Shown one piece after another: positions 6,173-14,713 of a stretch of DNA of 17,794 nt. This DNA is from an uncultured delta proteobacterium (GTDB lineage Bacteria; RBG-13-61-14; DRUE01). The translations under genes and the position numbers were made by a program. The stretch covers positions 1-17,794 of the forward strand of contig CAIYYW010000058.1 in the NCBI GenBank assembly GCA_903930515.1. The letters run 5' to 3'. Position 1 is the stretch's first letter, and every line of letters begins with the position of its first letter. A model generated the notes under the pieces. The model was not told where the DNA came from and made no database searches. It saw only the letters and a list, made by a program, of their open reading frames with translations.

Positions 6173-8989
6173 ATGAAAAAAGTGTTGTTAATTTTTGCCG
6201 GTCTGGTGATGAGCCTGAGCATCAGCGGCGCAGGCCAAGAGAAGCAGACTAATGCCAAGAAATTCTGGGAAAACCTTTCTTTTCCCAAATTAAGCAAAGA
6301 GCAGAAGGTGGACGGGATGAAAGTATTGAAACTGGAAAACGGGGCGCGGTCGGTGATAGAGGAGAACCATTCGGCGCCGGTGGTTGCGGTCCAGATTTGG
6401 GTCAAGGCCGGGAGCGCGGACGAGACGGATGATCTGGCCGGAGTGGCGCATCTGATTGAGCATATGGTTTTCAAGGGGAGCGAAAAATTCGCAGTCGGAG
6501 AGATGGCGCACCAGGTGGAATCTCGGGGCGGAGAGATCAACGCCTACACCACCAACGATTACACGGTCTACCATATCACCATCTCCAGCCGGTTCCTGGA
6601 TTTGGCGATGGATTTGCTTTCGGATTCCGTGCTCCATCCCAAGTTTGACCCGGAGGAAATCAGCAACGAGCGGGAAGTGGTTCTGGAGGAGATCCGGAGA
6701 CAGGGGGATAATCCTGCAGTCAAGATTTACGAGCAATTGATGGGCCTGGCATATCAGGCCTACCCATACCGCCGTCCGGTGATCGGGTATCAGAAGACGG
6801 TGGGTCAGTTTGAGCAGGAACAACTGCTCCGGTTTTATCATTGCAATTACGCCCCGAAAAACATCACGGTGGTCCTGGTCGGAGATTTGGACGAGCAGAC
6901 CGCAGTCAGCCTGACCAAGAAATATTTCGGAAAAGAAAAAGATCAAGCCGGCCGCTGCCCTTCTCCGTCGGCCAGGTCGGTTGCCGAGCCGGAAGCGACG
7001 GAGCTGAAAGTTCGGGTGGGTCCGGACCATCTGGAACGCGCGTATGCGAGTTTGGCCTGGAAAATTCCCAAGTTCGGCGATCCGGATATGCCGGCTTTGG
7101 ATTTGCTGGCCGCGATTTTGGGCCAGGGGGAAAGCTCGCGTCTGACCGAGAGCGTACGCGACCGGAAGAGATTGGTGGACCAGATTTTCGCATACTCGGA
7201 CACGCCGGTGGGGCCGGGGCTGATGATGATCGGGATGACCCTTGATTCCGACAAGCTGATCCCGGCGGCCCGACAGGTTTTGAATCAGATCGGCCGGATC
7301 CAGGAATACGGCGTGTTTGACTGGGAACTGGACCGGGTCAAGCGACAAATTGAAAGCGATTCCATATTCGCGCGCGAAACCATGGCCGGACGCGCCCGCC
7401 GGATCGGTTTTTTCACCTTCATCTCTGATAATCCGGCGTATGAGAAAACCTATCTGGACCAGATAGAAAAAATTGACTCTCAGGAAATCCAGAGGGTGGC
7501 CCGGAAATACCTTTCGGTTTCCCGCCTGGCAATGGCCGGGCTGGTTTCGGAAAAAGCCTTCAGCCCTAATTTGGAGCAACAATTGAATGAAGCGATCCAG
7601 CTTGAAGCCCTGAAAAAAATAGAGCCGGCCGTGGCTGAAATCCAGCCCTCCATTTCTTCCGCCCGGCTCTGGCCGGTCCCAGCCGTGGCCTCCAAAATTG
7701 CTCCGGTTTCGGAGCCAAAGAGGTATCTGCTCAAGAACGGGATCCGTCTTTTGGTTCGCGAGAATCATTATGTGCCCCTGGTCTCGGTCCGGGCCGGATT
7801 TCCAGGCGGGGTCCGGTTTGAAGACCAGAACAATAACGGCATTTTCAACTTCATCTCCGAAATGCTCACGGAAGGCACCAAGACCAAAAACGCGACCGAG
7901 ATTCATCGCCGGATAGAATCCCTGGCCGGAGCCATCATCGGTTTTGCCGGCAAGAACACCTTGGGAGCGTCAATGGTCATCCCCAGCCCTAATTTCGACC
8001 AGGGACTGGATTTGTTCAGCGACCTGATCCTGAACCCATCCTTCCCGGAAGACGATGTCAAGCGGATCCGGATGCTCACCCTGGCCGCGATCAAGCGCGA
8101 GCAGGATCAGCCCCGGCTGGTGGTGCGGAACCTGTTTTTGGAAACCTTATACGGCTCCCATCCCTACCGACTGAATCCGCTCGGCACCGAGGATAGCGTA
8201 AGGAAAATTTCCCGACAGGCGCTTCTCGACGGCTACCAGCGGTTCGCCTCCCCCGCGAACCTGGTGATCGCGGTTTCCGGGGATGTTGACGCGGAAAAGG
8301 TCAAGGCGCGGATGGAGGAGTTGTTAGGAAATTGGCAGGCCTCTCCCGGCCCGGCAAGTCCGCCCGGCCCGGAGCCGGCTTTCAGCGAGCCCCGGATCAA
8401 GGAGATTGAGCGGCGGGCGGTCCAGACCCAGATTATTATAGGCTGGCTGGGAACCACCGTGTCCGCGGCAGACCAGCCGGCAATGGAGGTGTTGAGCGAG
8501 GTATTGGGAGGGATGAGCGGCAGGCTGTTTATGGAATTGCGGGACAAGAAAAGCTTGGCTTACGAAGTGAGCGCCTATCATCTGGAGGGAGTGGAGACCG
8601 GGTATCTGGCCGGATATATCGGATGCGCCCCGGAAAAAAAGGAGGAGGCGATCTCGGGGATGAAGCTGGAGTTTGACCGGATCAAGCAGGAGCCGGTTTC
8701 GGAGGATGAGTTGTCCCGGGCCAAGAACAGCCTGATCGGAAGCTACGAGATTGACCTGCAAAGCAATATGAGCGTGGCCGGACATATGTTCCTGGACGAA
8801 TTGCTCGGACTCGGGTTCGGACATTGGGGGAAATATCAGGAACGAATCGAGACGGTGACCGCGGAGCAAGTGCAGCAGGCGGCCGATAAATATATCACGC
8901 CCGGATCCGCGCTGAGCGTGATCAATCCGAAGCCGGGGGAAACCCCGGAAAAATCCGATCCCGGCGCCGGCCCGTCTCCGCTAAAGTAA
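6173..8989 (+). CDS. Two-domain M16 (pitrilysin/insulinase-like) zinc peptidase, secreted
   Basis: 938 residues from ATG 6173. An N-terminal MKKVLLIFAGLVMSLSISGA is a signal peptide, so it acts outside the cytoplasmic membrane. The N-terminal M16 half has the inverted zinc motif HLIEH (93-97), with the third ligand Glu in NEREVVLEE about 75 residues later. The C-terminal half (from about 540, PKRYLLKNGIRLLVREN) repeats the fold, but the motif place reads IFNFISEML without His, so it should be the non-catalytic partner, as is usual in two-domain M16 proteins. It closes around and degrades oligopeptides; the substrate is unknown. A TTG at 6137 in frame is a longer alternative, but ATG 6173 puts the signal peptide first and has AGGGA just upstream. 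The upstream region is the transposase element's right end, so part of the native promoter may have been displaced. Confidence 0.93.
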   Translation: MKKVLLIFAGLVMSLSISGAGQEKQTNAKKFWENLSFPKLSKEQKVDGMKVLKLENGARSVIEENHSAPVVAVQIWVKAGSADETDDLAGVAHLIEHMVFKGSEKFAVGEMAHQVESRGGEINAYTTNDYTVYHITISSRFLDLAMDLLSDSVLHPKFDPEEISNEREVVLEEIRRQGDNPAVKIYEQLMGLAYQAYPYRRPVIGYQKTVGQFEQEQLLRFYHCNYAPKNITVVLVGDLDEQTAVSLTKKYFGKEKDQAGRCPSPSARSVAEPEATELKVRVGPDHLERAYASLAWKIPKFGDPDMPALDLLAAILGQGESSRLTESVRDRKRLVDQIFAYSDTPVGPGLMMIGMTLDSDKLIPAARQVLNQIGRIQEYGVFDWELDRVKRQIESDSIFARETMAGRARRIGFFTFISDNPAYEKTYLDQIEKIDSQEIQRVARKYLSVSRLAMAGLVSEKAFSPNLEQQLNEAIQLEALKKIEPAVAEIQPSISSARLWPVPAVASKIAPVSEPKRYLLKNGIRLLVRENHYVPLVSVRAGFPGGVRFEDQNNNGIFNFISEMLTEGTKTKNATEIHRRIESLAGAIIGFAGKNTLGASMVIPSPNFDQGLDLFSDLILNPSFPEDDVKRIRMLTLAAIKREQDQPRLVVRNLFLETLYGSHPYRLNPLGTEDSVRKISRQALLDGYQRFASPANLVIAVSGDVDAEKVKARMEELLGNWQASPGPASPPGPEPAFSEPRIKEIERRAVQTQIIIGWLGTTVSAADQPAMEVLSEVLGGMSGRLFMELRDKKSLAYEVSAYHLEGVETGYLAGYIGCAPEKKEEAISGMKLEFDRIKQEPVSEDELSRAKNSLIGSYEIDLQSNMSVAGHMFLDELLGLGFGHWGKYQERIETVTAEQVQQAADKYITPGSALSVINPKPGETPEKSDPGAGPSPLK

Positions 8990-9166
8990 AATCAGCCTGC
9001 CGGCCTCGGGATCAACTTTCTGACCCCGCACCCGAAGGCCAAGGCGATCCAGAAGCCGATGCTGGCAAAGCCGCGCCATATCCCGATCCGGGTCTGAAAG
9101 GGCCGACCCGAAGCAATTCCCGGAAACCTTCCGGATCAGCAACATCTTCGGATGGTTCGGACGGAT
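8990..9166. other. Convergent intergenic region between protease and methyltransferase
   Basis: The only structure seen is an inverted repeat GGCCTCGGG/CCCGAAGGCC (9002-9010 and 9031-9040) with one bulged base and a 20-base loop. It has no following T run, so it is not a clear intrinsic terminator. A 54-codon minus-strand frame crosses the region but has no ribosome-binding site or recognised homology. Confidence 0.3.
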
Positions 9167-10129
9167 TCAGCCGTTTTTCTTCAAGACCGCGAAAAGGGTT
9201 GAGCCTCTTTGGGGGAATCTCTTTTTCAGGAAAGAGTCCAGCCGTTTGGTCAAGCGGTTCTGCTCGCTGATCTCGCTGAGATGCGCGTAGGTTTCAAAAG
9301 AGACCAGTTGAAAGTTGTCAAGATATTTGGATAAGATTTCGGAAAAGTCTATTCCGCGGTCCCGATGATATCCGCCCGCAGTCGGGGAATGGATGTCAAC
9401 AATGGCCGAGATTTGCGAAGAGGAAAGCGGAGTTTGGATCAGACCTTCCTGCCCGAGCAGTTGATTAAGCCGGCCTATGATTTCACTATGGGATTTCATC
9501 TCGGGATTGAAGCGCTGGTAAATCTTTCGCGCCTGTTCAAAAAGCCGGAGTCTTCTTAAGACGGTTCCGGCAAATTGCCTGGGCCGATAAATTATGGAAA
9601 GGAATTGATAGAGGCTCCATAAAAATTTATCCGCGAAAAAAAACCGGTTCGGCTCGTGACCGATGACTAACAAGCCGTCTGGTTTCAATAAGCGGTTGAT
9701 CTCCAGGAAAAAAGGATGGAACTCCGGAATGTGGTGCAGGACCGAATTTAAAGTGATGAAATCAAAAAGCCCGGAGCCTAAATTGATCCGCTTGCCGTCG
9801 AGCTTGAGGAATTGGAATCGGCACCGGAAATTTTTCTTCCCGATATTCTCCCGGCAGACTTCCAGCATTTTTTCCGAAAGATCGGCGCATACGATTTGAT
9901 CCGGTTCTTTCAGGAATCCGGCGATCTGGAGCGGAACCAATCCGGTGCCGGTCCCCAGGTCCAGGACCATCAGCGGCCCGGGGCAAGGGGCGAGATATTC
10001 CTGAGCGATCTTTTGCCAGCGGGGGGCTTCCAGCCGGAAAAGCTCCTGATGGCTGCGCTCATATTCCCTTTGCTCCAGGTCGTGGTAGAGTTCATTTACT
10101 CTCAAGACCAGGCCGGGATGGTAGTCCAT
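9167..10129 (-). CDS. Class I SAM-dependent methyltransferase
   Basis: 320 residues from ATG 10129. Motif I is VLDLGTGTG (about 55-63). The acidic end of beta 2 is VCADLS (Asp83). Motifs II/III are FDFITLNSVLHHIPE and LLKPDGLLVIGHEPN. This is the Methyltransf_11/25-like Rossmann fold. A C-terminal ~150-residue extension (KIYQRFNPEMKS..., HSPTAGGYHRDRGIDF) does not belong to a fold I can name and may bind the acceptor. The substrate is unknown; HEPN and the extension recall methyltransferases found in surface-polysaccharide or lipid loci, but nothing here proves it. A start at ATG 10141 (four more residues) is possible, but that ATG lies inside the predicted -10 box, so 10129 is preferred. Confidence 0.9.
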   Translation of the reverse strand: MDYHPGLVLRVNELYHDLEQREYERSHQELFRLEAPRWQKIAQEYLAPCPGPLMVLDLGTGTGLVPLQIAGFLKEPDQIVCADLSEKMLEVCRENIGKKNFRCRFQFLKLDGKRINLGSGLFDFITLNSVLHHIPEFHPFFLEINRLLKPDGLLVIGHEPNRFFFADKFLWSLYQFLSIIYRPRQFAGTVLRRLRLFEQARKIYQRFNPEMKSHSEIIGRLNQLLGQEGLIQTPLSSSQISAIVDIHSPTAGGYHRDRGIDFSEILSKYLDNFQLVSFETYAHLSEISEQNRLTKRLDSFLKKRFPQRGSTLFAVLKKNG

Positions 10130-10136
10130 TTCGCCT

Positions 10137-10166
10137 ATCATAAATGATAACCGCTTAAGCTGTCAA
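10137..10166 (-). promoter_or_regulatory. Leaderless promoter of the methyltransferase
   Basis: Minus strand TTGACA (10161-10166), 18-base spacer, TATGAT (10137-10142). Seven bases separate the -10 from ATG 10129, placing +1 one base before the start codon. This decides against the upstream ATG 10141. Confidence 0.6.
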
Positions 10167-10265
10167 TTTTTGGTCTTGGGGCCAGACCTTTTAGTCGCGA
10201 TCGTCTGGCCGCGTTGGACTTGCTCGCCGGTTGATTCGGGATCGGCGCGCAAATTCGGAACCCAG

Positions 10266-10294
10266 TTGCAGTTTGCGCGGTCTAAACTTACAAT
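10266..10294 (+). promoter_or_regulatory. Leaderless promoter of the zinc-ribbon protein
   Basis: TTGCAG (10266-10271), 17-base spacer, TACAAT (10289-10294). Seven bases to ATG 10302 place +1 at about 10301. The AAGG in those seven bases would then not be in the transcript. Confidence 0.55.
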
Positions 10295-10301
10295 AAGGTC
10301 A

Positions 10302-11321
10302 ATGAAACATTGTCCCAATTGCGGAGCCGAGATTGCGGAAGGCGTAAAAACCTGTCCGGGATGCGGGGCTGGTTTGGACCACCAGGCCCGTCCGGCTCGG
10401 GCGAGCCTTCCCAAATCTCTGCATCCCTTCCTGGTGATGGGATATCTTTTAATCCTGTCGGCCTTGATCGTCTTGCTCCAGTGGGGATTGAAATCAAGGG
10501 CCGCGCATTCCGGCCCGTCCAGCCAGGAGGAAACCGCGCAGGGGGAAGCGGGATTATTGGGCCGGTTGAAAGGGGGAGTCCCCACGGCGGTTTCTTCCGC
10601 GGACAAAGAATATGTGAACGCCCTGGTTTACGAGCAGAAGTCAACCCCTCTTTTTCAGAAGCTGCTGGAGCTGGACACTGAATTGAGCAAGCCCGATCTC
10701 CAGCTCTCGGATTCGAGGTTCCGGGAGTTGAACTCGACCCTGGACAGCCTCTCCGATCAGGCGGAACAGGTCCTAGCCCCTACTTCCTTGGGCCCCTGCG
10801 CTATGGCAATCAAAACCGCGGTGGACCAGGAGCGGAGCGCGCTCAATTTTTATAAAAGCTATCAGCAGACCCCGACCCCTCAGCTTAAAGGCAGCTATGA
10901 TGAAAACCTGAGGCTTTCCCGCAACCAGCGCAATTATTGCCAGAGCCTGATTGAACTGCTCAAGAAACAACTCGGACCCGATCTTACGCTCAGCCAGGAT
11001 GATTTTCAAAGGATCGCTCAGCAAGAACTTTCCACGCCTCCGCCGGCGCAACCCTCGCCCGGAATCTCTCCCCAGGCGCCGCTCCCGGCTCCCGGGTTTC
11101 ACCAACCGGCGGGACCGATGCCTCCCCCGATCGGTTCCCTGCCGCAGTCCGAACGGGTTCTTTCGCCCCCCCCTGGTCATAATCCACTAAGCCTCCAACA
11201 GCCGGCTCCGAATGCAGACCCGGATCAGGAAGACGAGGATGCTGATGATAACAACGGCCCGGAAGATAATGGAACCGATACGGAAGACGGGGGAACTGAT
11301 GAAGAGGATCCGGGTCAGTAA
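10302..11321 (+). CDS. Zinc-ribbon, single-pass membrane protein with acidic tail
   Basis: 339 residues. The N-terminal zinc ribbon has Cys4, Cys7, Cys18 and Cys21 (HCPNCG...TCPGCG). A membrane segment follows at about 43-61 (FLVMGYLLILSALIVLLQW). The next ~170 residues are mostly helical (coiled segments with ELDTELSKPDLQLSDSRFRELN). From ~240 the chain is rich in Pro, Gln and Gly. It ends in a very acidic run (QEDEDADDNN, TDTEDGGTDEED). The layout predicts a cytoplasmic zinc ribbon and an extracytoplasmic helical domain. I do not recognise the family and assign no function. Longer in-frame starts upstream exist, but this ATG opens the zinc ribbon directly and follows the promoter. The stop overlaps convergently with the penicillin-binding protein gene by seven bases. 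Confidence 0.85.
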   Translation: MKHCPNCGAEIAEGVKTCPGCGAGLDHQARPARASLPKSLHPFLVMGYLLILSALIVLLQWGLKSRAAHSGPSSQEETAQGEAGLLGRLKGGVPTAVSSADKEYVNALVYEQKSTPLFQKLLELDTELSKPDLQLSDSRFRELNSTLDSLSDQAEQVLAPTSLGPCAMAIKTAVDQERSALNFYKSYQQTPTPQLKGSYDENLRLSRNQRNYCQSLIELLKKQLGPDLTLSQDDFQRIAQQELSTPPPAQPSPGISPQAPLPAPGFHQPAGPMPPPIGSLPQSERVLSPPPGHNPLSLQQPAPNADPDQEDEDADDNNGPEDNGTDTEDGGTDEEDPGQ

Positions 11322-13942
11322 TCGAGGCTTCTGAGCAGATCGTCGGTTTTGGGAGCGGCCCCGCAAGGAGAGGATTGAGCCGGGGCGGTTCCGGCCAGGA
11401 AAGATTCCACCACTATCTCGTCGCTGCAAGAGCTGGCCAATAATCCGGTCTTTTGGTCAATCCGGGCGAATTCAATACCGTCCGGCACCGGGAAATTCTG
11501 GGCAGGCCTTCCGGCCAGGGCCTCTTTCATAAAATCAATCCAGATCGGCTCCGCGGCCTGTGCGCCAGCCTCTCCCGGCCCGAGCGAGCGGCTGTATTCG
11601 TCAAAGCCTACCCAGACCCCGCAGATCAGTTCGGGGGAATATCCGATGAACAGGGCGTCCCGGAACTGGTTGGTGGTTCCGGTCTTTCCGGCCACCGGCC
11701 GCAACAGGGACCTGGCCTTCCAGCCGGTTCCCCGGGTGGCCACTCCTTCCAGCAGATTGTTCATCAGGTAGGCCAGTTGGGGACTGATCACGCGGGTTCC
11801 CTGGGACGGCGTGTCCAGCCCGGCCAGGCTCGGAACCTTTTGCCCCCGCAGCAGAGCCAGGTATTCGGCCGCATCCGGCTGGGAAATATCTTTGGGCTTG
11901 ATCGGCTTGACGGATTCCTTGGGAGGCTTGGTCTTCGATTCTTTCGCCTGTTCCCCGGGTTGGCCGAATTGCAGTTCCTGGATTTCCTCGGCCGGGCTCT
12001 TGCGCGAATGAAGCTCGAGCAGGTTTCCCTCCCGGTCATAAATCCGCCGGATCAGATGCGGTTCCACCAATGCCCCGCCCGAGGCGAATACATTATACGC
12101 CCGGGTCAGCTCTAACAGCGAGACCGGGTTGGAGCCGAGGGCGAGGGTGAGGTCCATTTTCATCGGGCTTTTGATCCCGAGCTTTCGGAGAAAGTTGAGG
12201 ACATAATCCAAGCCGATTTCTTCCGCGATCTTGATTGAGATGGTATTGATGGATTTTTCCAGGCCCTTGCGCAGGGTTCGGGGGCCGAGAAATTTTCCCG
12301 CATAATTATCCGGCTTCCAGATCATCACCTCGTCTTCCTGGGTATATTGAAAAACATCCGGCGAGTCATAAATAATGGTCGCGGGGGTGAACCCCTTGGT
12401 GGGATGGTCCAGGGCGGCCGCGTAAAGAACGGGCTTAAAGGCCGAGCCGGGCTGGCGGAAGGACTGGAGCGGCCGGATCAACTGGGTCTTGCTGAAATCA
12501 TAGCCCCCGATCAGGGCCTTGATTTCTCCGGTCCGGACCGAAAAGGCCAGCAAGCCCGCTTCCGCCTGGGGCTCCTGTTCGAGCCGGAAACCGTATTCCT
12601 TCCCCGGGTTCAGGTCCTTGATCGCGCTGACCGCCACCAGGATCACATCCCCGGCTTGGAACACTTTTTCCACCGGCTTCCCGCTCAGCGCCCATTTAAA
12701 ATTTTCCTTGGCGATCCAGCCGAAGCTTTGGCCCACGCTGATCTTGAGCCGGCTCCCGACCGGATCCAGCTCCCTCACCATCCCGGAATACTTGCGGCTC
12801 AATTCCAGCGGGATCGGAGAGGCCGGCTGGGCAAAGGGATCGCCCCCGCCCGCGACATTCCGAGTCTGCCATTGCTCCTTAAGCTTCTGCTCCTGATCGT
12901 TTAAATATTTTTCCAGGTCCGTTTTCTTCACCTGCTTCAGGGGACCGCGATAGCCTTCTCTTTTATCCAGGCCATCGCTTCCGGCCAGGCCGTTTCGGAC
13001 CCCTTGCCCCGCGGCCTTCTGCATCCCCAGGTTTATGGTGGTAAAGACCTTGAGTCCCTCGGTCAAAACCTTTTGCTCGCCGTAGCTTTCAAACAAATAT
13101 CTCCGGACCGCTTCAATAAAATACGCGCTGTCCTGAGTATACGGGTCCCCCTTGACCTTGAGCCGGATCGGCTCCGACTCCGCCAGTTGGGATTCCTGCT
13201 CCGAAATCATTTTCGTTTCCACCATCCGCCTCAACACGATCCGCTGGCGCGTCTTGGCCTCGGCAAAATGGTAGATCGGAGAATACCGGACCGGCGCCCG
13301 GGGAAGCCCGGCCAGCATCGCGGCCTCGGCCAGGGTCACCTGGTTGATGGGTTTTCCAAAAAATTGCTCGGAGGCCGCCTCCACTCCAAAGATATTACGG
13401 CCCATATTGGTTCCGAGGTAAATCTGGTTCAAATACAGCCAGAGCACCTGATCTTTTTTAAACTGATGATCAATCCGCCAGGCTAAAATCATCTCCTTGA
13501 TCTTACGCGAAAACAACTTCTTTTGGGAAAAATAAAAAGTGCGCGTCAGTTGCATGGTGATGGTGCTGCCCCCCTCCCCTTTCAGCTTGCCGGACCGGAG
13601 GTTGTGATAGACCGCTCCGCCCAGGCGATAAAAGTCCAGACCCTTATGTTCGAAAAAACGGGCGTCCTCGCTGGCGAGAAAGGCGTTGGTCACATAAGGC
13701 GGGATCATTTCAAAGGGCACCACCTTCCGGTATTCCTCGGCCAACTCTCCGATCAGGGCGCCGTCATCCGAATAAATCTCGGTGATCACTTTCGGCTTAT
13801 AAGCGGTCAGGGGATTGGTGGTGTTGATAATATCCAGGGGAAGGCCCCGGCTGAAATACCAGTAAGCCCCGACGGCGCCCGAAATTCCGATCACCAGGGC
13901 CGACGCGACCAAGATCAATCCCCATATGAGAATCCTTTTCAT
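11315..13942 (-). CDS. mrcA: Class A penicillin-binding protein 1A (bifunctional peptidoglycan synthase)
   Basis: 875 residues. It polymerises lipid II into glycan and cross-links peptides at the outer face of the cytoplasmic membrane. The N-terminal membrane anchor is at about 5-30. The GT51 transglycosylase domain has catalytic Glu92 (SEDARFFEHKG) and GGSTITMQLTR (124-134). A middle segment (~370-460) looks like the OB-type domain of PBP1A. The transpeptidase motifs are SAFK (Ser500-Lys503), SIN (564-566) and KTG (753-755, followed by TTNQFRDALFIGY). A Lys/Pro/Glu-rich linker at ~650-690 lies between SIN and KTG. All key residues are present. The symbol is by family, not proven orthology. 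ATG 13942 follows a consensus -10 box. Confidence 0.95.
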   Translation of the reverse strand: MKRILIWGLILVASALVIGISGAVGAYWYFSRGLPLDIINTTNPLTAYKPKVITEIYSDDGALIGELAEEYRKVVPFEMIPPYVTNAFLASEDARFFEHKGLDFYRLGGAVYHNLRSGKLKGEGGSTITMQLTRTFYFSQKKLFSRKIKEMILAWRIDHQFKKDQVLWLYLNQIYLGTNMGRNIFGVEAASEQFFGKPINQVTLAEAAMLAGLPRAPVRYSPIYHFAEAKTRQRIVLRRMVETKMISEQESQLAESEPIRLKVKGDPYTQDSAYFIEAVRRYLFESYGEQKVLTEGLKVFTTINLGMQKAAGQGVRNGLAGSDGLDKREGYRGPLKQVKKTDLEKYLNDQEQKLKEQWQTRNVAGGGDPFAQPASPIPLELSRKYSGMVRELDPVGSRLKISVGQSFGWIAKENFKWALSGKPVEKVFQAGDVILVAVSAIKDLNPGKEYGFRLEQEPQAEAGLLAFSVRTGEIKALIGGYDFSKTQLIRPLQSFRQPGSAFKPVLYAAALDHPTKGFTPATIIYDSPDVFQYTQEDEVMIWKPDNYAGKFLGPRTLRKGLEKSINTISIKIAEEIGLDYVLNFLRKLGIKSPMKMDLTLALGSNPVSLLELTRAYNVFASGGALVEPHLIRRIYDREGNLLELHSRKSPAEEIQELQFGQPGEQAKESKTKPPKESVKPIKPKDISQPDAAEYLALLRGQKVPSLAGLDTPSQGTRVISPQLAYLMNNLLEGVATRGTGWKARSLLRPVAGKTGTTNQFRDALFIGYSPELICGVWVGFDEYSRSLGPGEAGAQAAEPIWIDFMKEALAGRPAQNFPVPDGIEFARIDQKTGLLASSCSDEIVVESFLAGTAPAQSSPCGAAPKTDDLLRSLDY

Positions 13943-13950
13943 TCAAAATA

Positions 13951-13978
13951 ATTATAGTGGATCAGGGCTGATTTTCAA
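13951..13978 (-). promoter_or_regulatory. Leaderless promoter of the penicillin-binding protein gene
   Basis: Minus strand TTGAAA (13973-13978), 16-base spacer, perfect TATAAT (13951-13956). Eight bases separate it from ATG 13942, so the predicted leader is two bases. TATTTTGA before the ATG has no Shine-Dalgarno sequence. Confidence 0.7.
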
Positions 13979-14210
13979 TCCGGCCAAAAAAACCTTTGAA
14001 TCCGGTCCCGGACCGGTCCGGATTTCCCCTCCATCCTTTCCCGAGATGGGGGGGCGATATAAATGACGATAAATTATGCCGGTTTTAGGGGCAAGGATTT
14101 CCCGCATTCGCGCGGGACCGATTCTGGGCGCGGCAATCCGGCCCGAGGCGGGACCCTACCAAGACAGAATCCATAGATCTCACCAAAGATCTCGCCCACC
14201 CTCCCGCGAT

Positions 14211-14238
14211 TTGACAATAACCAACGGTCCCATAAAAT
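14211..14238 (+). promoter_or_regulatory. Leaderless promoter of the helical protein gene
   Basis: TTGACA (14211-14216), 16-base spacer, TAAAAT (14233-14238). Six bases (AAAAGT) separate it from ATG 14245, which puts +1 on the A of the start codon. No Shine-Dalgarno sequence. Confidence 0.65.
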
Positions 14239-14244
14239 AAAAGT

Positions 14245-14673
14245 ATGGGCGAGGAGATAAAATTAGGGCAAGCCACCCGGGAGACCCTTCGGAATGTCGT
14301 CCTGGTTACCATCCAGCGGGAAGCGGAATTCGAGCCGAAGCCGGACTTGGAAAGGGTTCTGGATAAATTTGAAGATATGATCGGCCGCACCACCATCGTG
14401 ATCCGGACCGGAGTGCTGATGCTGGTGAAGTCGCTGGAGATGAGCACCCTGGCCCAGGGATATCGGCATACTTTTTCCAAGCTCTCCCCCGAGGAACAGA
14501 AAGAATATCTCAACAAAATGGAGGGGAGTTCCACTTACGCCTTCCGCGGAATCGTTATGGGGGTCAAGACCCTGATCCTGCTGATTTACTTCTCCGAGCC
14601 CGAAGCCGAGGCCGCGGTCGGGTATGACGGCAAATGCCTTTCGCATGCCCGGTCGGAATCAAGCTCCGGCTGA
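14245..14673 (+). CDS. Small helical protein resembling the subunit or N-terminal domain linked to GMC oxidoreductases
   Basis: 142 residues, nearly all helical, without a signal peptide. The stretch HTFSKLSPEEQKEYLNKMEG, then AFRGIVMGVKTLILLIYFSEPEAEAAVGYDGKCL (about 75-132), resembles the small domain that precedes or accompanies GMC-type oxidoreductases (gluconate 2-dehydrogenase subunit 3-like pattern: LS-x-E-x-x-x-Y, a Lys-bearing hydrophobic helix, Y-x-x-P-x-x-x-x-x-x-G-Y). This is pattern recall, not an alignment. No oxidoreductase partner is in the window. The plus-strand frame is preferred over a 149-codon minus-strand frame because it has a good promoter, ordinary helical composition and the recognisable motif. 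Confidence 0.7.
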   Translation: MGEEIKLGQATRETLRNVVLVTIQREAEFEPKPDLERVLDKFEDMIGRTTIVIRTGVLMLVKSLEMSTLAQGYRHTFSKLSPEEQKEYLNKMEGSSTYAFRGIVMGVKTLILLIYFSEPEAEAAVGYDGKCLSHARSESSSG

Positions 14674-14679
14674 AGTAGA

Positions 14680-14696
14680 TCCGGATCCTTTCCGGA
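14680..14696. terminator. Weak hairpin between convergent genes
   Basis: TCCGGA-TCCTT-TCCGGA, a six-base stem with a five-base loop, lies between the stops of the helical protein and the Usg-like gene. Only a T-poor tail (AGATTTGATTT) follows, so termination is uncertain. Confidence 0.3.
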
Positions 14697-14713
14697 AGAT
14701 TTGATTTCCCCCC

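Larger units (their letters stand above)
13943..14244. other. Divergent intergenic region between PBP1A and the helical protein
   Basis: About 300 bases without a gene. It holds the two outward promoters (13951-13978 and 14211-14238) and a dyad AGATCT-CACCAA-AGATCT at 14175-14192. The dyad lies about 20 bases upstream of the second promoter and could be an operator. No RNA element is recognised. A minus-strand frame reaching into it from 14534 is a shadow of the helical-protein gene. Confidence 0.5.

Noticed and set aside
6290-7906. 538-codon open frame opposite the M16 protease
   Set aside because: It is a shadow of the protease codons, with low-complexity Arg/Gln/Pro/His-rich translation and no family match. 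The protease has its motifs and signal peptide.
8981-9145. 54-residue minus-strand frame in the convergent gap after the methyltransferase
   Set aside because: It continues in frame after the methyltransferase stop and has ordinary codons, but no Shine-Dalgarno sequence, and it overlaps the protease end. No recognised family.
10172-10188. GGTCT...AGACC dyad followed by TTTT as a terminator
   Set aside because: A five-base stem and four T between divergent promoters is too weak. It overlaps an end-like 13-mer of the transposase repeat instead.
14085-14534. 149-codon minus-strand frame overlapping the helical protein
   Set aside because: No promoter, ribosome site or recognisable domain. The plus-strand gene fits a promoter and a known-looking pattern.
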